Of a stretch of DNA of 19,664 nucleotides, positions 1 to 6,940 are shown one piece after another. A model generated the notes under the pieces. The model was not told the origin of the DNA. It saw nothing but the letters and a program-made list of their open reading frames with translations, and did no database searches. Source of the stretch: Gammaproteobacteria bacterium. GTDB lineage: Bacteria; Pseudomonadota; Gammaproteobacteria; Pseudomonadales; Azotimanducaceae. The stretch lies in contig JAPUJX010000577.1 in NCBI GenBank assembly GCA_027295975.1, forward strand, positions 1-19,664, in the 5' to 3' direction. Positions within the stretch are counted from its first letter, which is position 1. Each line of letters begins with the position of its first letter. Both the position numbers and the translations under genes were made by a program.

Positions 1-2
1 TG

Positions 3-839
3 CAACTCGAATGTGGCGGAAACGGGCGGGCCGAGTTCCGTCCTCCTGCCTCCGGGAACCAATGGCGCCTGGGAGCAATAGCCTGTCCGAGATGGACCGG
101 TGTGCGTTTGCGAGACGTAGTCGACCTGGTGGGCACCGAAGCAAACGCCACCTACATCGGTTACCAGGCCGCCGACCTCCACTTGAGCGGCGACCCAGCC
201 AAACAGGCCATCTCCCGCGGGGTGCCCATGGCAAAAGCGCTCGAAGACGAAACCCTCATAACCTGGGCAATGAACGACGAACCCATCCCGGCTTTACACG
301 GTGGTCCACTGCGTCTGGTGGCCGGTGGTTGGCCCGGTTCGGTGTGCGGTAAGTGGCTGACACACCTGCTGGTGCGCGATCGTGTGCACGACGGGGCAAA
401 GATGGGTGGAAAGTCTTATCGAGTGCCTTGTGAACCGGTAGCGGCCGGTTCCGATGTTCCAGACTCGAGCATGTGCATCATCGAGAGCATGCCGGTGAAG
501 TCGCTGATTACATTCCCGAGATCCGGCATCACTCACAACGCAGGTCGGTCCATGGCTCTGCGCGGTCACGCCTGGGCAGGGGACCTCGCCGTGCAGGCGA
601 TGGCGGTATCCGTCGATTTCGGCCAAACCTGGCAGCCCGCGCAATTACAACCCCCCGCCAACCGCCTTGCCTGGCAACGCTGGCATGCCCAGGTCACTTA
701 TCCCGGGATGGGTTATTACGAGATATGGGCGCGCGCCACCGATTCGACCGGGCGCAGCCAGCCAATGGTGTTACCCGGATGGAACCCCCGAGGTTACCTG
801 AACAACGCCTGCCATCGCCTTGCCGTCCAGGTTGTCTGA
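3..839 (+). CDS. Sulfite oxidase / sulfite dehydrogenase molybdopterin subunit (SorA-like), 5' truncated
   Basis: The C-terminal 278 residues of a molybdopterin oxidoreductase; the gene begins upstream of the window, and reading frame 3 is open from its first codon. The visible start, LECGGNGRAEF followed by QWRLGAIACPRWTGVRLRDV, matches the part of sulfite oxidases that carries the molybdenum-ligating cysteine (here the Cys at bases 12-14) and the substrate-site Arg and Trp. The rest (SVDFGQTWQPA, YEIWARATDSTGR, WNPRGYLNN) is the Mo-co oxidoreductase dimerisation domain. Enzymes of this family oxidise sulfite to sulfate, usually in the periplasm, and pass electrons to a cytochrome c. A small cytochrome c gene follows directly, which fits the SorAB arrangement. 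The twin-arginine signal and the N-terminal part of the domain lie outside the window. The family call is firm; sulfite as substrate is inferred from similarity and from the neighbour. Confidence 0.9.
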   Translation, partial: QLECGGNGRAEFRPPASGNQWRLGAIACPRWTGVRLRDVVDLVGTEANATYIGYQAADLHLSGDPAKQAISRGVPMAKALEDETLITWAMNDEPIPALHGGPLRLVAGGWPGSVCGKWLTHLLVRDRVHDGAKMGGKSYRVPCEPVAAGSDVPDSSMCIIESMPVKSLITFPRSGITHNAGRSMALRGHAWAGDLAVQAMAVSVDFGQTWQPAQLQPPANRLAWQRWHAQVTYPGMGYYEIWARATDSTGRSQPMVLPGWNPRGYLNNACHRLAVQVV

Positions 840-840
840 G

Positions 841-1182
841 GTGCCGACCCGACCCTCATGGCACCCGCTGCGCGTCTGGTTGATTTTCGTGATGTTGTCC
901 GGTGCCGGGCACGCTGCCGCGGAGGAAGGTGAAACGCTGGTGCAAACATACTGCGCTGCCTGCCACTCCCTGGCATTGGTTTACAGTCAGAGCGGGAACA
1001 ATGGATTCTGGCGCGACATCATCGACCTCATGCGCGCCAAACACAATCTCGGTCCCATTCCCCCGGAGCAGGAAACGGCCATCGTCGATTATCTGGCCAC
1101 CCGGGCCGTCACCGGGCCGGTTGAGGGACGAACACAGCGTCGGGCTCCCCTTGAACCAGTTTTTCTGCCTGGAGTGCGATGA
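841..1182 (+). CDS. Small c-type cytochrome, probable electron acceptor subunit (SorB-like)
   Basis: About 113 residues with an N-terminal hydrophobic segment (VWLIFVMLSGAGHAAA) that looks like a signal peptide, then a single haem motif CAACH at residues 38-42 and a Met at about residue 64 as a possible axial ligand. The mature protein would be about 85 residues, a typical size for a monohaem class I cytochrome. It follows the sulfite oxidase stop by 1 bp if the GTG at 841 is used, with AGG at 829-831 as a weak ribosome site. A TTG at 820, overlapping the upstream gene, is an alternative start. The context says it takes electrons from the molybdenum subunit in the periplasm. The haem motif is seen; the partnership is inferred from the tight coupling and the known SorAB pairs. 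The proline- and arginine-rich tail after residue 92 has no evident role. Confidence 0.8.
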   Translation: MPTRPSWHPLRVWLIFVMLSGAGHAAAEEGETLVQTYCAACHSLALVYSQSGNNGFWRDIIDLMRAKHNLGPIPPEQETAIVDYLATRAVTGPVEGRTQRRAPLEPVFLPGVR

Positions 1183-1240
1183 CCAGCCCTTGCCGGGCAT
1201 GACTGCGAACGGCGCCGAATTGCGCTAGGACCGCAGAGCA

Positions 1241-2446
1241 CTAGTCGGAGAGGAACCGGGCGTAGGCGTTTGGAGTTTCCGGGTCAAACGTCGCCGTCAT
1301 CTCCGGCAGCGGATATTTCAAGCCCGTCGCGCAGTTGAATAGAACAACCCTGCTTCCACCGTCGATCAATCCGCTAAGACGCGCCTGACGATACGCGGCA
1401 TAAGTAGCCGCCCCTTCCGGGCAGAGCAACAACCCGTGCCCCGAGGCGACCTCAGCCTGGCATTCTCCGATGTCGGTCTCCGATACCTCGAGCGCTGCCC
1501 CACCGGATTCGCGGACCGCACGTAGAATCAGAAAATCACCGAGTGCCACCGGTACCCGGATACCGGCAGCGATGGTATAGGCATCCTCCCAGGGATCGGC
1601 GAACTCTTTACCCTCGAGGTAGGCGCGAACTATTGGCGCGCAGCCTTCCGACTGCACGGCAAACATCTTGGGCCGTTTGCTGCCGATCCAGCCGATGGCT
1701 TCGAGTTCGGCAAACGCCTTCCACATCCCAATCAACCCGGTGCCACCCCCGGTCGGGTAAAAGATGGCATCGGGCAACTGCCAATCGAATTGTTCGGCAA
1801 GCTCGAGTCCCATGGTCTTTTTACCTTCGATGCGATAGGGCTCACGCAAGGTCGATAAATCGAACCAGCCGACCGCCTCCTTTCCGGCACCAACGATACG
1901 GCCACAATCGTTGATCAGCCCGTCAACGCGATAGACATCGGCACCCTGGTAGGCGATTTCACGCAGGTTTACCTCCGGGGTGTCCGCGGGACAGAAAACG
2001 GTTGCCTTGATTCCCGCGCGGGTCGCATAAGCGGCAAGCGCGGCGCCCGCATTGCCGTTGCTGGGCATCGCCAGGTGAGTAATACCCAGTTCTGCCGCCA
2101 TCGCCACCGCAACGGCCAAACCACGCGCCTTGAACGACCCGGTGGGGAGCCGGCCCTCGTCCTTCACCCAGAGTTCACCCGACGGGTCATTCTCCAGACG
2201 AATCAGGGGGGTGACCAGTTCCCCGAGATCGAGACGATTCCGAGTCCTGGACACCGGCAGGAATTCCCAATAACGCCATAACCCGCCCCTGCGCCCGGCG
2301 ATTTCTGCCTTCTGAACGGCTTCGCCGAGCCGCTCAGTGTCATAACGCACGAGCAGAGGTTTACCGGCTTCGGATACCCCCAGGACCTGTCCGGCCGGGT
2401 ACCGTTCCCCGGTGAGCGAACATTCCAGATGGCTGACGAAATTCAT
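1241..2446 (-). CDS. thrC: Threonine synthase
   Basis: A 401-residue PLP-dependent enzyme of fold type II that converts O-phosphohomoserine to threonine in the cytoplasm. The N-terminus (LECSLTGERYPAGQV) resembles the short Cys-containing cap of one threonine synthase subgroup. The PLP lysine is Lys106 in PTGSFKARG, the substrate loop is SNGNAG (129-134), and the phosphate-binding glycine loop is GGGTG (233-237). Length and motif order fit ThrC better than threonine dehydratase or cysteine synthase. The ATG has GGAG 8 nt upstream (complement of 2455-2458). It stands alone: no hom or thrB is nearby, and it converges on the cytochrome gene with a 58-bp gap and no clear hairpin terminator. A 240-bp region separates it from the divergent lipoprotein gene. 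Confidence 0.9.
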   Translation of the reverse strand: MNFVSHLECSLTGERYPAGQVLGVSEAGKPLLVRYDTERLGEAVQKAEIAGRRGGLWRYWEFLPVSRTRNRLDLGELVTPLIRLENDPSGELWVKDEGRLPTGSFKARGLAVAVAMAAELGITHLAMPSNGNAGAALAAYATRAGIKATVFCPADTPEVNLREIAYQGADVYRVDGLINDCGRIVGAGKEAVGWFDLSTLREPYRIEGKKTMGLELAEQFDWQLPDAIFYPTGGGTGLIGMWKAFAELEAIGWIGSKRPKMFAVQSEGCAPIVRAYLEGKEFADPWEDAYTIAAGIRVPVALGDFLILRAVRESGGAALEVSETDIGECQAEVASGHGLLLCPEGAATYAAYRQARLSGLIDGGSRVVLFNCATGLKYPLPEMTATFDPETPNAYARFLSD

Positions 2447-2517
2447 GGCTAATGCTCCAACACCCTAACTGTTGATAGATTCGCGTTGCCGCTGCGCCGG
2501 GCCCGCAATATAAGCTA

Positions 2518-2543
2518 CGTATTTGCCAATAACGGCCAATACG
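2518..2543. promoter_or_regulatory. Possible operator in the thrC upstream region
   Basis: CGTATT (2518-2523) and AATACG (2538-2543) form an inverted repeat around 14 bp. Inside lies a direct repeat GCCAATA (2525-2531 and 2535-2541) spaced 10 bp, one helical turn. The position, 70-100 bp upstream of thrC and in the gap shared with a divergent gene, suits a regulator site. No regulator is identified, and short repeats like this can arise by chance. Confidence 0.2.
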
Positions 2544-2687
2544 AAGCCAAAAACCCACCCCGATCGCGCCATTTTCCCTTCTTCATTATTCCTCGATTAT
2601 TCCTCCGGTTTTTGAGGAATTGTGTCACAACACGCTTACATTATTTTTGTTAAACCATGCTCATCAGGAGAGGCAAGGAGGCCACAG

Positions 2688-2963
2688 ATGAAATTAAGAG
2701 TGATTGGGTTCCGTTTGTTGATTGCTGCACTGATCAGCACCTCCGTGGGGTGTGTTACCTACGAGGAAGGCAGCTTGCTGCACATGCAACATCAGCAACA
2801 ACAACGCCTTTACATGGCCTGTGTGCGCGTCCAACTGGATCGCAACATGCATTACCTTACCGACCTGGGCTCCATCTCGAGCGCCTGTCGACACTGGGCA
2901 CGCAAGAAGATGAAACCGTATCTACCAACCGGCGCTCAGCGATCGAACGAGCTTGCCCAGTAA
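2688..2963 (+). CDS. Small putative lipoprotein, function unknown
   Basis: A 91-residue protein. The ATG at 2688 has a good ribosome site (AAGGAGG, 2675-2681) and gives a clean type II signal peptide: MKLR, then IGFRLLIAALISTSVGC, with the lipobox Cys at about residue 20. Starting at the upstream ATG-like codons would bury this signal. The mature part is about 70 residues, starts with VTYEEGSLL, is Gln-rich (HMQHQQQQR), and has two further cysteines (MACVRV and SSACRHW) that could form a disulfide. It probably sits in the outer or inner membrane facing the periplasm. I do not recognise the family. It converges on the DUF5916 gene with a 31-bp gap. The upstream AT-rich stretch 2580-2650 holds a perfect TTGTG-T-CACAA palindrome (2620-2630). 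Confidence 0.7.
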   Translation: MKLRVIGFRLLIAALISTSVGCVTYEEGSLLHMQHQQQQRLYMACVRVQLDRNMHYLTDLGSISSACRHWARKKMKPYLPTGAQRSNELAQ

Positions 2964-2994
2964 TGGTGGAACCTCTTTTCATTGCCGACCCCGC

Positions 2995-5412
2995 CTACGA
3001 ACCAAAACGGTAACGCAATTTCACCACCAACTGGTTGCCAATGGGTTCATCGAAGGCGTCTCTGAACAGGCGCTGGAAATTCGCATCGTCGAGTGACCTC
3101 GTTACATCCGCCGCCCTGGTATACACGACGAACAAATCCGACAACGGCGCCAATTCCCAACGGTAACGAGCCTGGATCACCATCTCGGAGATCGCAAAAT
3201 CGTCGGCTGGACCCGGCGGTTTGCCGATCTCGATGAGATCACCCGGATGCGTCGGAACGAGAAAAAATTCATCCTCCCTGGCCTTGACACCCACCCACTG
3301 CAGGGATACCCGAAACTGCTGGCGTGCACTGACGAAGTACTCGACACTGACCTGCGGCTGCCATTGTTCTGCCTCGAATGTGGTGAAGTTGGCGTCTTCC
3401 TGGTGCAGCAACCAACCGTCCCGGTCCTGATAGTTTACTTTCAACGACAGGTTGAAGCGGCCCGTGGGCCGCCAGGCCAGAGCCAACCCGGCGGTGTAAC
3501 TGGCGCCACCCAGGTCCTCCTCGTCGAAGCCAAGCTCGAGATCGTAACTGAAGGATTGGGAAGTATCCGACGAGTACCCCAGGCTGAAACTGATTTTTTC
3601 CTCGACACGAAAGACACCGTTGCCAAGGCTGTTGATATCATCGTAATGTCCAGCATTGAAGCCTACCCGGCCATTGATGCTTGACAAGCTATTGAACGTC
3701 AGCTTTTCCGCAAACATGATTCCACCGCCGTTGAAGAGCCCGTCGCCGTTTTGACTGACAAACCCCCGAACGTCAAACTGGTTATCGCGAGCCCACCCGA
3801 GGTTGGATTGGATTCGGGTGTGTGCGGAACGAACGCTGATGCGGTCGTTCCGGGATAGAAAACCGAGATGATGGATATCGACATGTTCATCCAGATACTC
3901 GATACCGAGGCGCTGATTGACACCCTGGCGGATGTTGTACTCGAAATCGACAAAACCGCCATACCCTCTATCGACGTTGTCAACGTCGGACATGAAAGCC
4001 TGGCCATCAACCTTGAGTTTGCCGGTCGGCGTCAGATAGTGCCAATCCACCCCATGAGTTTTTGCGTCTTCTTGCGGATTCAGGACAGCGGTCGAAAGCA
4101 CGCCCACCGCACGGTAGGCGCCACCCTCGTTGTCCTCATATAGAAGACGGGCAACACCGTAATCACTGCCTTCCTCGATCAGGTTGATCTCATTGCCGTT
4201 CTGCATCGCGTTGAACTTCACCGACTGCTCGAAAGCACCAAGCAGACCATAACGAAACCGGCCGATCTGGCCCGTGAATTTAGCGGCACCATAGAGGTCG
4301 ACCGGGCGAATCAGCTCCCTGTCGGAGACCGTTACCCCTGGCGCCAGATCCGGGCTGCGCGGCTTACCGCCGATGCGTCTGGTATTTACCAGGGTCGTGG
4401 GTGGACCGCGCATGCCGACACCCCCACCGCGAGTGTCGGCTCGCGGACTCGCGACAAAAATCTCCTGTCCTTCCTGGAAAAACAGCCGCTTTTCAGGAAA
4501 AAACGTTTCCGTCGCGGTCAAGTTGATCACCACGTCGTCGGACTCGACGCTTCCGAAATCGGGATTAACCGTGGCATTCAACTGAAAGTTGCTCGAGGGT
4601 CGCCAGAAGAAATCCGCTCCAACCTTGTAACGGGTCTCGTCGTCTATCTCATCGACGGTTATGGCCGAAAAGGGATAGATATTGTACTGCTGGCCGGGTG
4701 TTACCTCGCGCAACTCGATTTTTTGCAGTCCGGACATGAATCTAGGCTTGCTGTTGGGTAACGCCGGCCACCCCCAACGCTCATCCAGATGAGCTACCTT
4801 TCTGGAGAGGTACAGACCCATCAAACGGGTCTCCCCACCCGCCGGCATCGCGACGGTGCTCCAGGGGATGAAAAACTCCGCGGACCAGCCCGACTCCGTC
4901 TCACTGCTCCGGCCATGCCATGGCCCGTCCCAATCGCTGGAGAACTGCCGCTCCGGCAAAACGGTGCCATCCATCAGCGAGTCACCCAGGCCGATGCCGA
5001 AGGTGTAGCCGTAACGTCCCTGCCCGGAGGTGTCCAAGGTCACATGAACGCTGTCTCGGTTGATTCGGCGCAGGTCCCGACCAGAAAGCCGCTCTAACAG
5101 CGTGTCTCGGGGTTGTTCCAGCTCGTAACCCACATAGAAACCCCTGGTGGTGTAGAACAACCGGACATGAGTAGCGTAAACGCCGCGCTCCAGGGTGTCG
5201 GGCATGACGATCACGAACTCGTCGTAAACCGGCAGTTCGTTCCACACCGATTCCGTCAATTTGCCATCTATCAGCACATCGGCACTTTCGCTGACTTGCG
5301 TAACCGGCAAAACCTGGCCTGGGATCAGATCGACAACTTCGACGTTTAGCGGCGCGGACAAAACCGGATGAGAAAAAAAGAACAGGATCGAAAAAAACAA
5401 AGTTAAACGCAT
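2995..5412 (-). CDS. DUF5916 domain protein with N-terminal carbohydrate-binding-like domain, outer-membrane type
   Basis: 805 residues. A signal peptide covers about residues 1-20 (MRLTLFFSILFFFSHPVLSA). A CBM9-like/DOMON-type domain follows, opening with VLIDGKLTESVWNELP (about 47-61). Residues 245-805 match the DUF5916 pattern, whose hallmark is seen at 283-319 (NPDFGSVESDDVVINL, then TFFPEKRLFFQEGQEIF). The C-terminal half alternates polar and hydrophobic residues with many aromatic strand ends (FSYDLELGF, FNLSLKVNYQD, VVKLRYRFGS), as expected for a large outer-membrane beta barrel. Proteins of this family are common in marine Gammaproteobacteria and Bacteroidetes; their role is not established, although carbohydrate or peptide handling at the outer membrane has been suggested. 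No Shine-Dalgarno is obvious before the ATG. It is divergent from the rhomboid gene across 77 bp. Confidence 0.85.
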   Translation of the reverse strand: MRLTLFFSILFFFSHPVLSAPLNVEVVDLIPGQVLPVTQVSESADVLIDGKLTESVWNELPVYDEFVIVMPDTLERGVYATHVRLFYTTRGFYVGYELEQPRDTLLERLSGRDLRRINRDSVHVTLDTSGQGRYGYTFGIGLGDSLMDGTVLPERQFSSDWDGPWHGRSSETESGWSAEFFIPWSTVAMPAGGETRLMGLYLSRKVAHLDERWGWPALPNSKPRFMSGLQKIELREVTPGQQYNIYPFSAITVDEIDDETRYKVGADFFWRPSSNFQLNATVNPDFGSVESDDVVINLTATETFFPEKRLFFQEGQEIFVASPRADTRGGGVGMRGPPTTLVNTRRIGGKPRSPDLAPGVTVSDRELIRPVDLYGAAKFTGQIGRFRYGLLGAFEQSVKFNAMQNGNEINLIEEGSDYGVARLLYEDNEGGAYRAVGVLSTAVLNPQEDAKTHGVDWHYLTPTGKLKVDGQAFMSDVDNVDRGYGGFVDFEYNIRQGVNQRLGIEYLDEHVDIHHLGFLSRNDRISVRSAHTRIQSNLGWARDNQFDVRGFVSQNGDGLFNGGGIMFAEKLTFNSLSSINGRVGFNAGHYDDINSLGNGVFRVEEKISFSLGYSSDTSQSFSYDLELGFDEEDLGGASYTAGLALAWRPTGRFNLSLKVNYQDRDGWLLHQEDANFTTFEAEQWQPQVSVEYFVSARQQFRVSLQWVGVKAREDEFFLVPTHPGDLIEIGKPPGPADDFAISEMVIQARYRWELAPLSDLFVVYTRAADVTRSLDDANFQRLFRDAFDEPIGNQLVVKLRYRFGS

Positions 5413-5489
5413 GGCACGCTATCTATCAGACAACGGGGTTTTACCGCCGGACCGAACACGGCTAGCATGCTCGATCAGGACACATACGT

Positions 5490-6083
5490 ATGACAACCGT
5501 GACAATCCGCTTCAAACAATGCGTGCTGACGATGTTTTCATGCCTCGCCTTCATCTGGGCGGTTTCTCTCACGGCGCTGACCAGCGACGATATGTTATTG
5601 CGGCTCGCGCTTATCCCTCGCAGCACCGATGGCTTGATCGGCGTGTTGACCATGCCGCTGGTGCACCATTCGCTCCCTCATCTGCTGGTGAATACCGCAC
5701 CCTTCGTGGTCATGACCACGCTCATTGTACTACGCGGAGTACGCTACTATCTGGTTGCAACTTTCTCGATCATCCTGCTCGGCGGGATTCTCGTGTGGTT
5801 CTTCGCGCGCCCGGGTGCCCATGTCGGCGCGAGTGGACTGCTGTTCGGCTATTTCGGTTTTCTGCTTGTACGTGGTTTATTCGATCGTCGGATTTCATCG
5901 ATTGTCATCGCAATTGCCGTCGGCATTTCCTACGGCGGAATCATCTGGGGCGTATTACCGCGAGACGGCGCGATCTCGTGGGAAGCACATCTGTTCGGGT
6001 TAGCGGCCGGAGCTTTCGTAGCGCGCGCGATGGCTCGCTTTCCCACGGCTGAAACCGGCGAGGGGGGTGAAATCGAGCATTAG
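5490..6083 (+). CDS. Rhomboid-family intramembrane serine protease
   Basis: A 197-residue protein with about six hydrophobic segments. The catalytic dyad is visible: Ser115 in HVGASGLLFGYFGF and His167 in SWEAHLFGLAAGAF. The conserved HLLVN (His64, Asn68) in the early loop and helix matches the oxyanion-side HxxxN of GlpG-type rhomboids. It would cleave transmembrane segments of membrane proteins; the substrate is unknown. The ATG at 5490 has AGGA 9 nt upstream. The short cytoplasmic tail after about residue 182 is Gly/Glu-rich. Its stop codon overlaps the stop of the convergent gene by 4 bp. Its divergent neighbour is a large surface protein, but no functional link is shown by the sequence. 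Confidence 0.88.
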   Translation: MTTVTIRFKQCVLTMFSCLAFIWAVSLTALTSDDMLLRLALIPRSTDGLIGVLTMPLVHHSLPHLLVNTAPFVVMTTLIVLRGVRYYLVATFSIILLGGILVWFFARPGAHVGASGLLFGYFGFLLVRGLFDRRISSIVIAIAVGISYGGIIWGVLPRDGAISWEAHLFGLAAGAFVARAMARFPTAETGEGGEIEH

Positions 6084-6847
6084 CCGTTTTTCTGCAGGTC
6101 TTCTCTCGCAACCGTCCAGCTATCAACGGCCGCACCCACTTCGTCGAAATCCTTAGCGAGTTTTACACATCCGGCGAAGGCTTCGGTTAATACCTGGCTC
6201 CTGGCGTCTCCCGCGAAACTCAACAGGCAGACGCACACGCCCCTGAAATTTTCGGCGGTAAAAAACTCGGGCTTGGCCTTACCTCGTTTTGCGTTCGGCC
6301 AACTGCGTCGCAGCACCCAGGATTTCGTACCCCTCCTGGGCGGCGTCTTGAGGTGAAATTCGTGGGCATCCACTGCATCGGAAGGCGCGGCCAGCAACTT
6401 GTGCCATTTCATAGCCCTTTGAGTATCCGCATCAGCCCAGGCATCCGTCCCTTCAAGTCCGCGCACCCACTTCGATACCACCTGTTCCTCCGAGGGTTTT
6501 TTGGGCTTTTTCGTGGACGTTTTCGTGGGCGTTTTCCTGGCCGCCTTCCTGCTTGCCGTCTCTTTGGGTGGGGAAGGGGCTTTCTCTTCGGGTGGCGGAG
6601 ACTCCGCGGCAGTATTTTCCGCGAGTGCCTCGACCTCCTTTGCGAGTTCCTCGAATCCAGCGTTTCGCAACTCTTCAAGGAGTTTTGGCGCCCCCGTCAG
6701 ACTGTCCGCAATCCGACGTTTGCACTGGTCGTTGTTGTCAATGGCACCACCCATGCCCCGATCGGTTCGCCAGACGATGCGACAACGCCAACCGTTGGAA
6801 AACAGCGTTGCCGTGGTTTTGGGCCATTTCAGATCAAAGGATTGCAT
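6080..6847 (-). CDS. Hypothetical protein with Lys/Pro/Ala-rich linker
   Basis: 255 residues, family not recognised. The ATG at 6847 has an excellent ribosome site (AAGGAG, 5 nt before), so expression is likely. Three parts are visible: an N-terminal region of about 75 residues (WPKTTATLFSNGWRCRIVWR, then a helical stretch LLEELRNAGFEELAKEVEAL); a low-complexity basic linker at about 80-120 rich in Lys, Pro, Thr and Ala (KAARKTPTKTSTKKPKKP); and a C-terminal region of about 130 residues (WVRGLEGTDAWADADTQRAM, FRGVCVCLLSFAGDARSQV, SWTVAREDLQKNG). There is no signal peptide or membrane segment. It lies 93 bp downstream of the patatin gene on the same strand and may be cotranscribed with it, although a weak promoter (TTCACA/TACACT-like) could lie in that gap. 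The linker resembles those of nucleic-acid-associated proteins, but I assign no function. Confidence 0.7.
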   Translation of the reverse strand: MQSFDLKWPKTTATLFSNGWRCRIVWRTDRGMGGAIDNNDQCKRRIADSLTGAPKLLEELRNAGFEELAKEVEALAENTAAESPPPEEKAPSPPKETASRKAARKTPTKTSTKKPKKPSEEQVVSKWVRGLEGTDAWADADTQRAMKWHKLLAAPSDAVDAHEFHLKTPPRRGTKSWVLRRSWPNAKRGKAKPEFFTAENFRGVCVCLLSFAGDARSQVLTEAFAGCVKLAKDFDEVGAAVDSWTVAREDLQKNG

Positions 6848-6940
6848 GGTGACTCCTTAAGCCAGGTGGCACAGTGTAATGCCCATGTGAACCCGAGGTC
6901 GAAAGGGCGCGGATATTCGCCTCGAGTGAATGAGCCGGCC

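Noticed and set aside
11..352. Plus-strand frame with ATG at 11
   Set aside because: Frame 3 over the same bases is a clear sulfite oxidase and is open from the window edge.
1183..1240. Possible bidirectional terminator between the cytochrome and thrC genes
   Set aside because: No GC-rich stem with a following T run is present on either strand.
2620..2630. TTGTG-T-CACAA palindrome as a CRP site
   Set aside because: CRP sites have TGTGA and TCACA separated by 6 bp. Here the half sites are 1 bp apart, so only an unspecified palindrome can be claimed.
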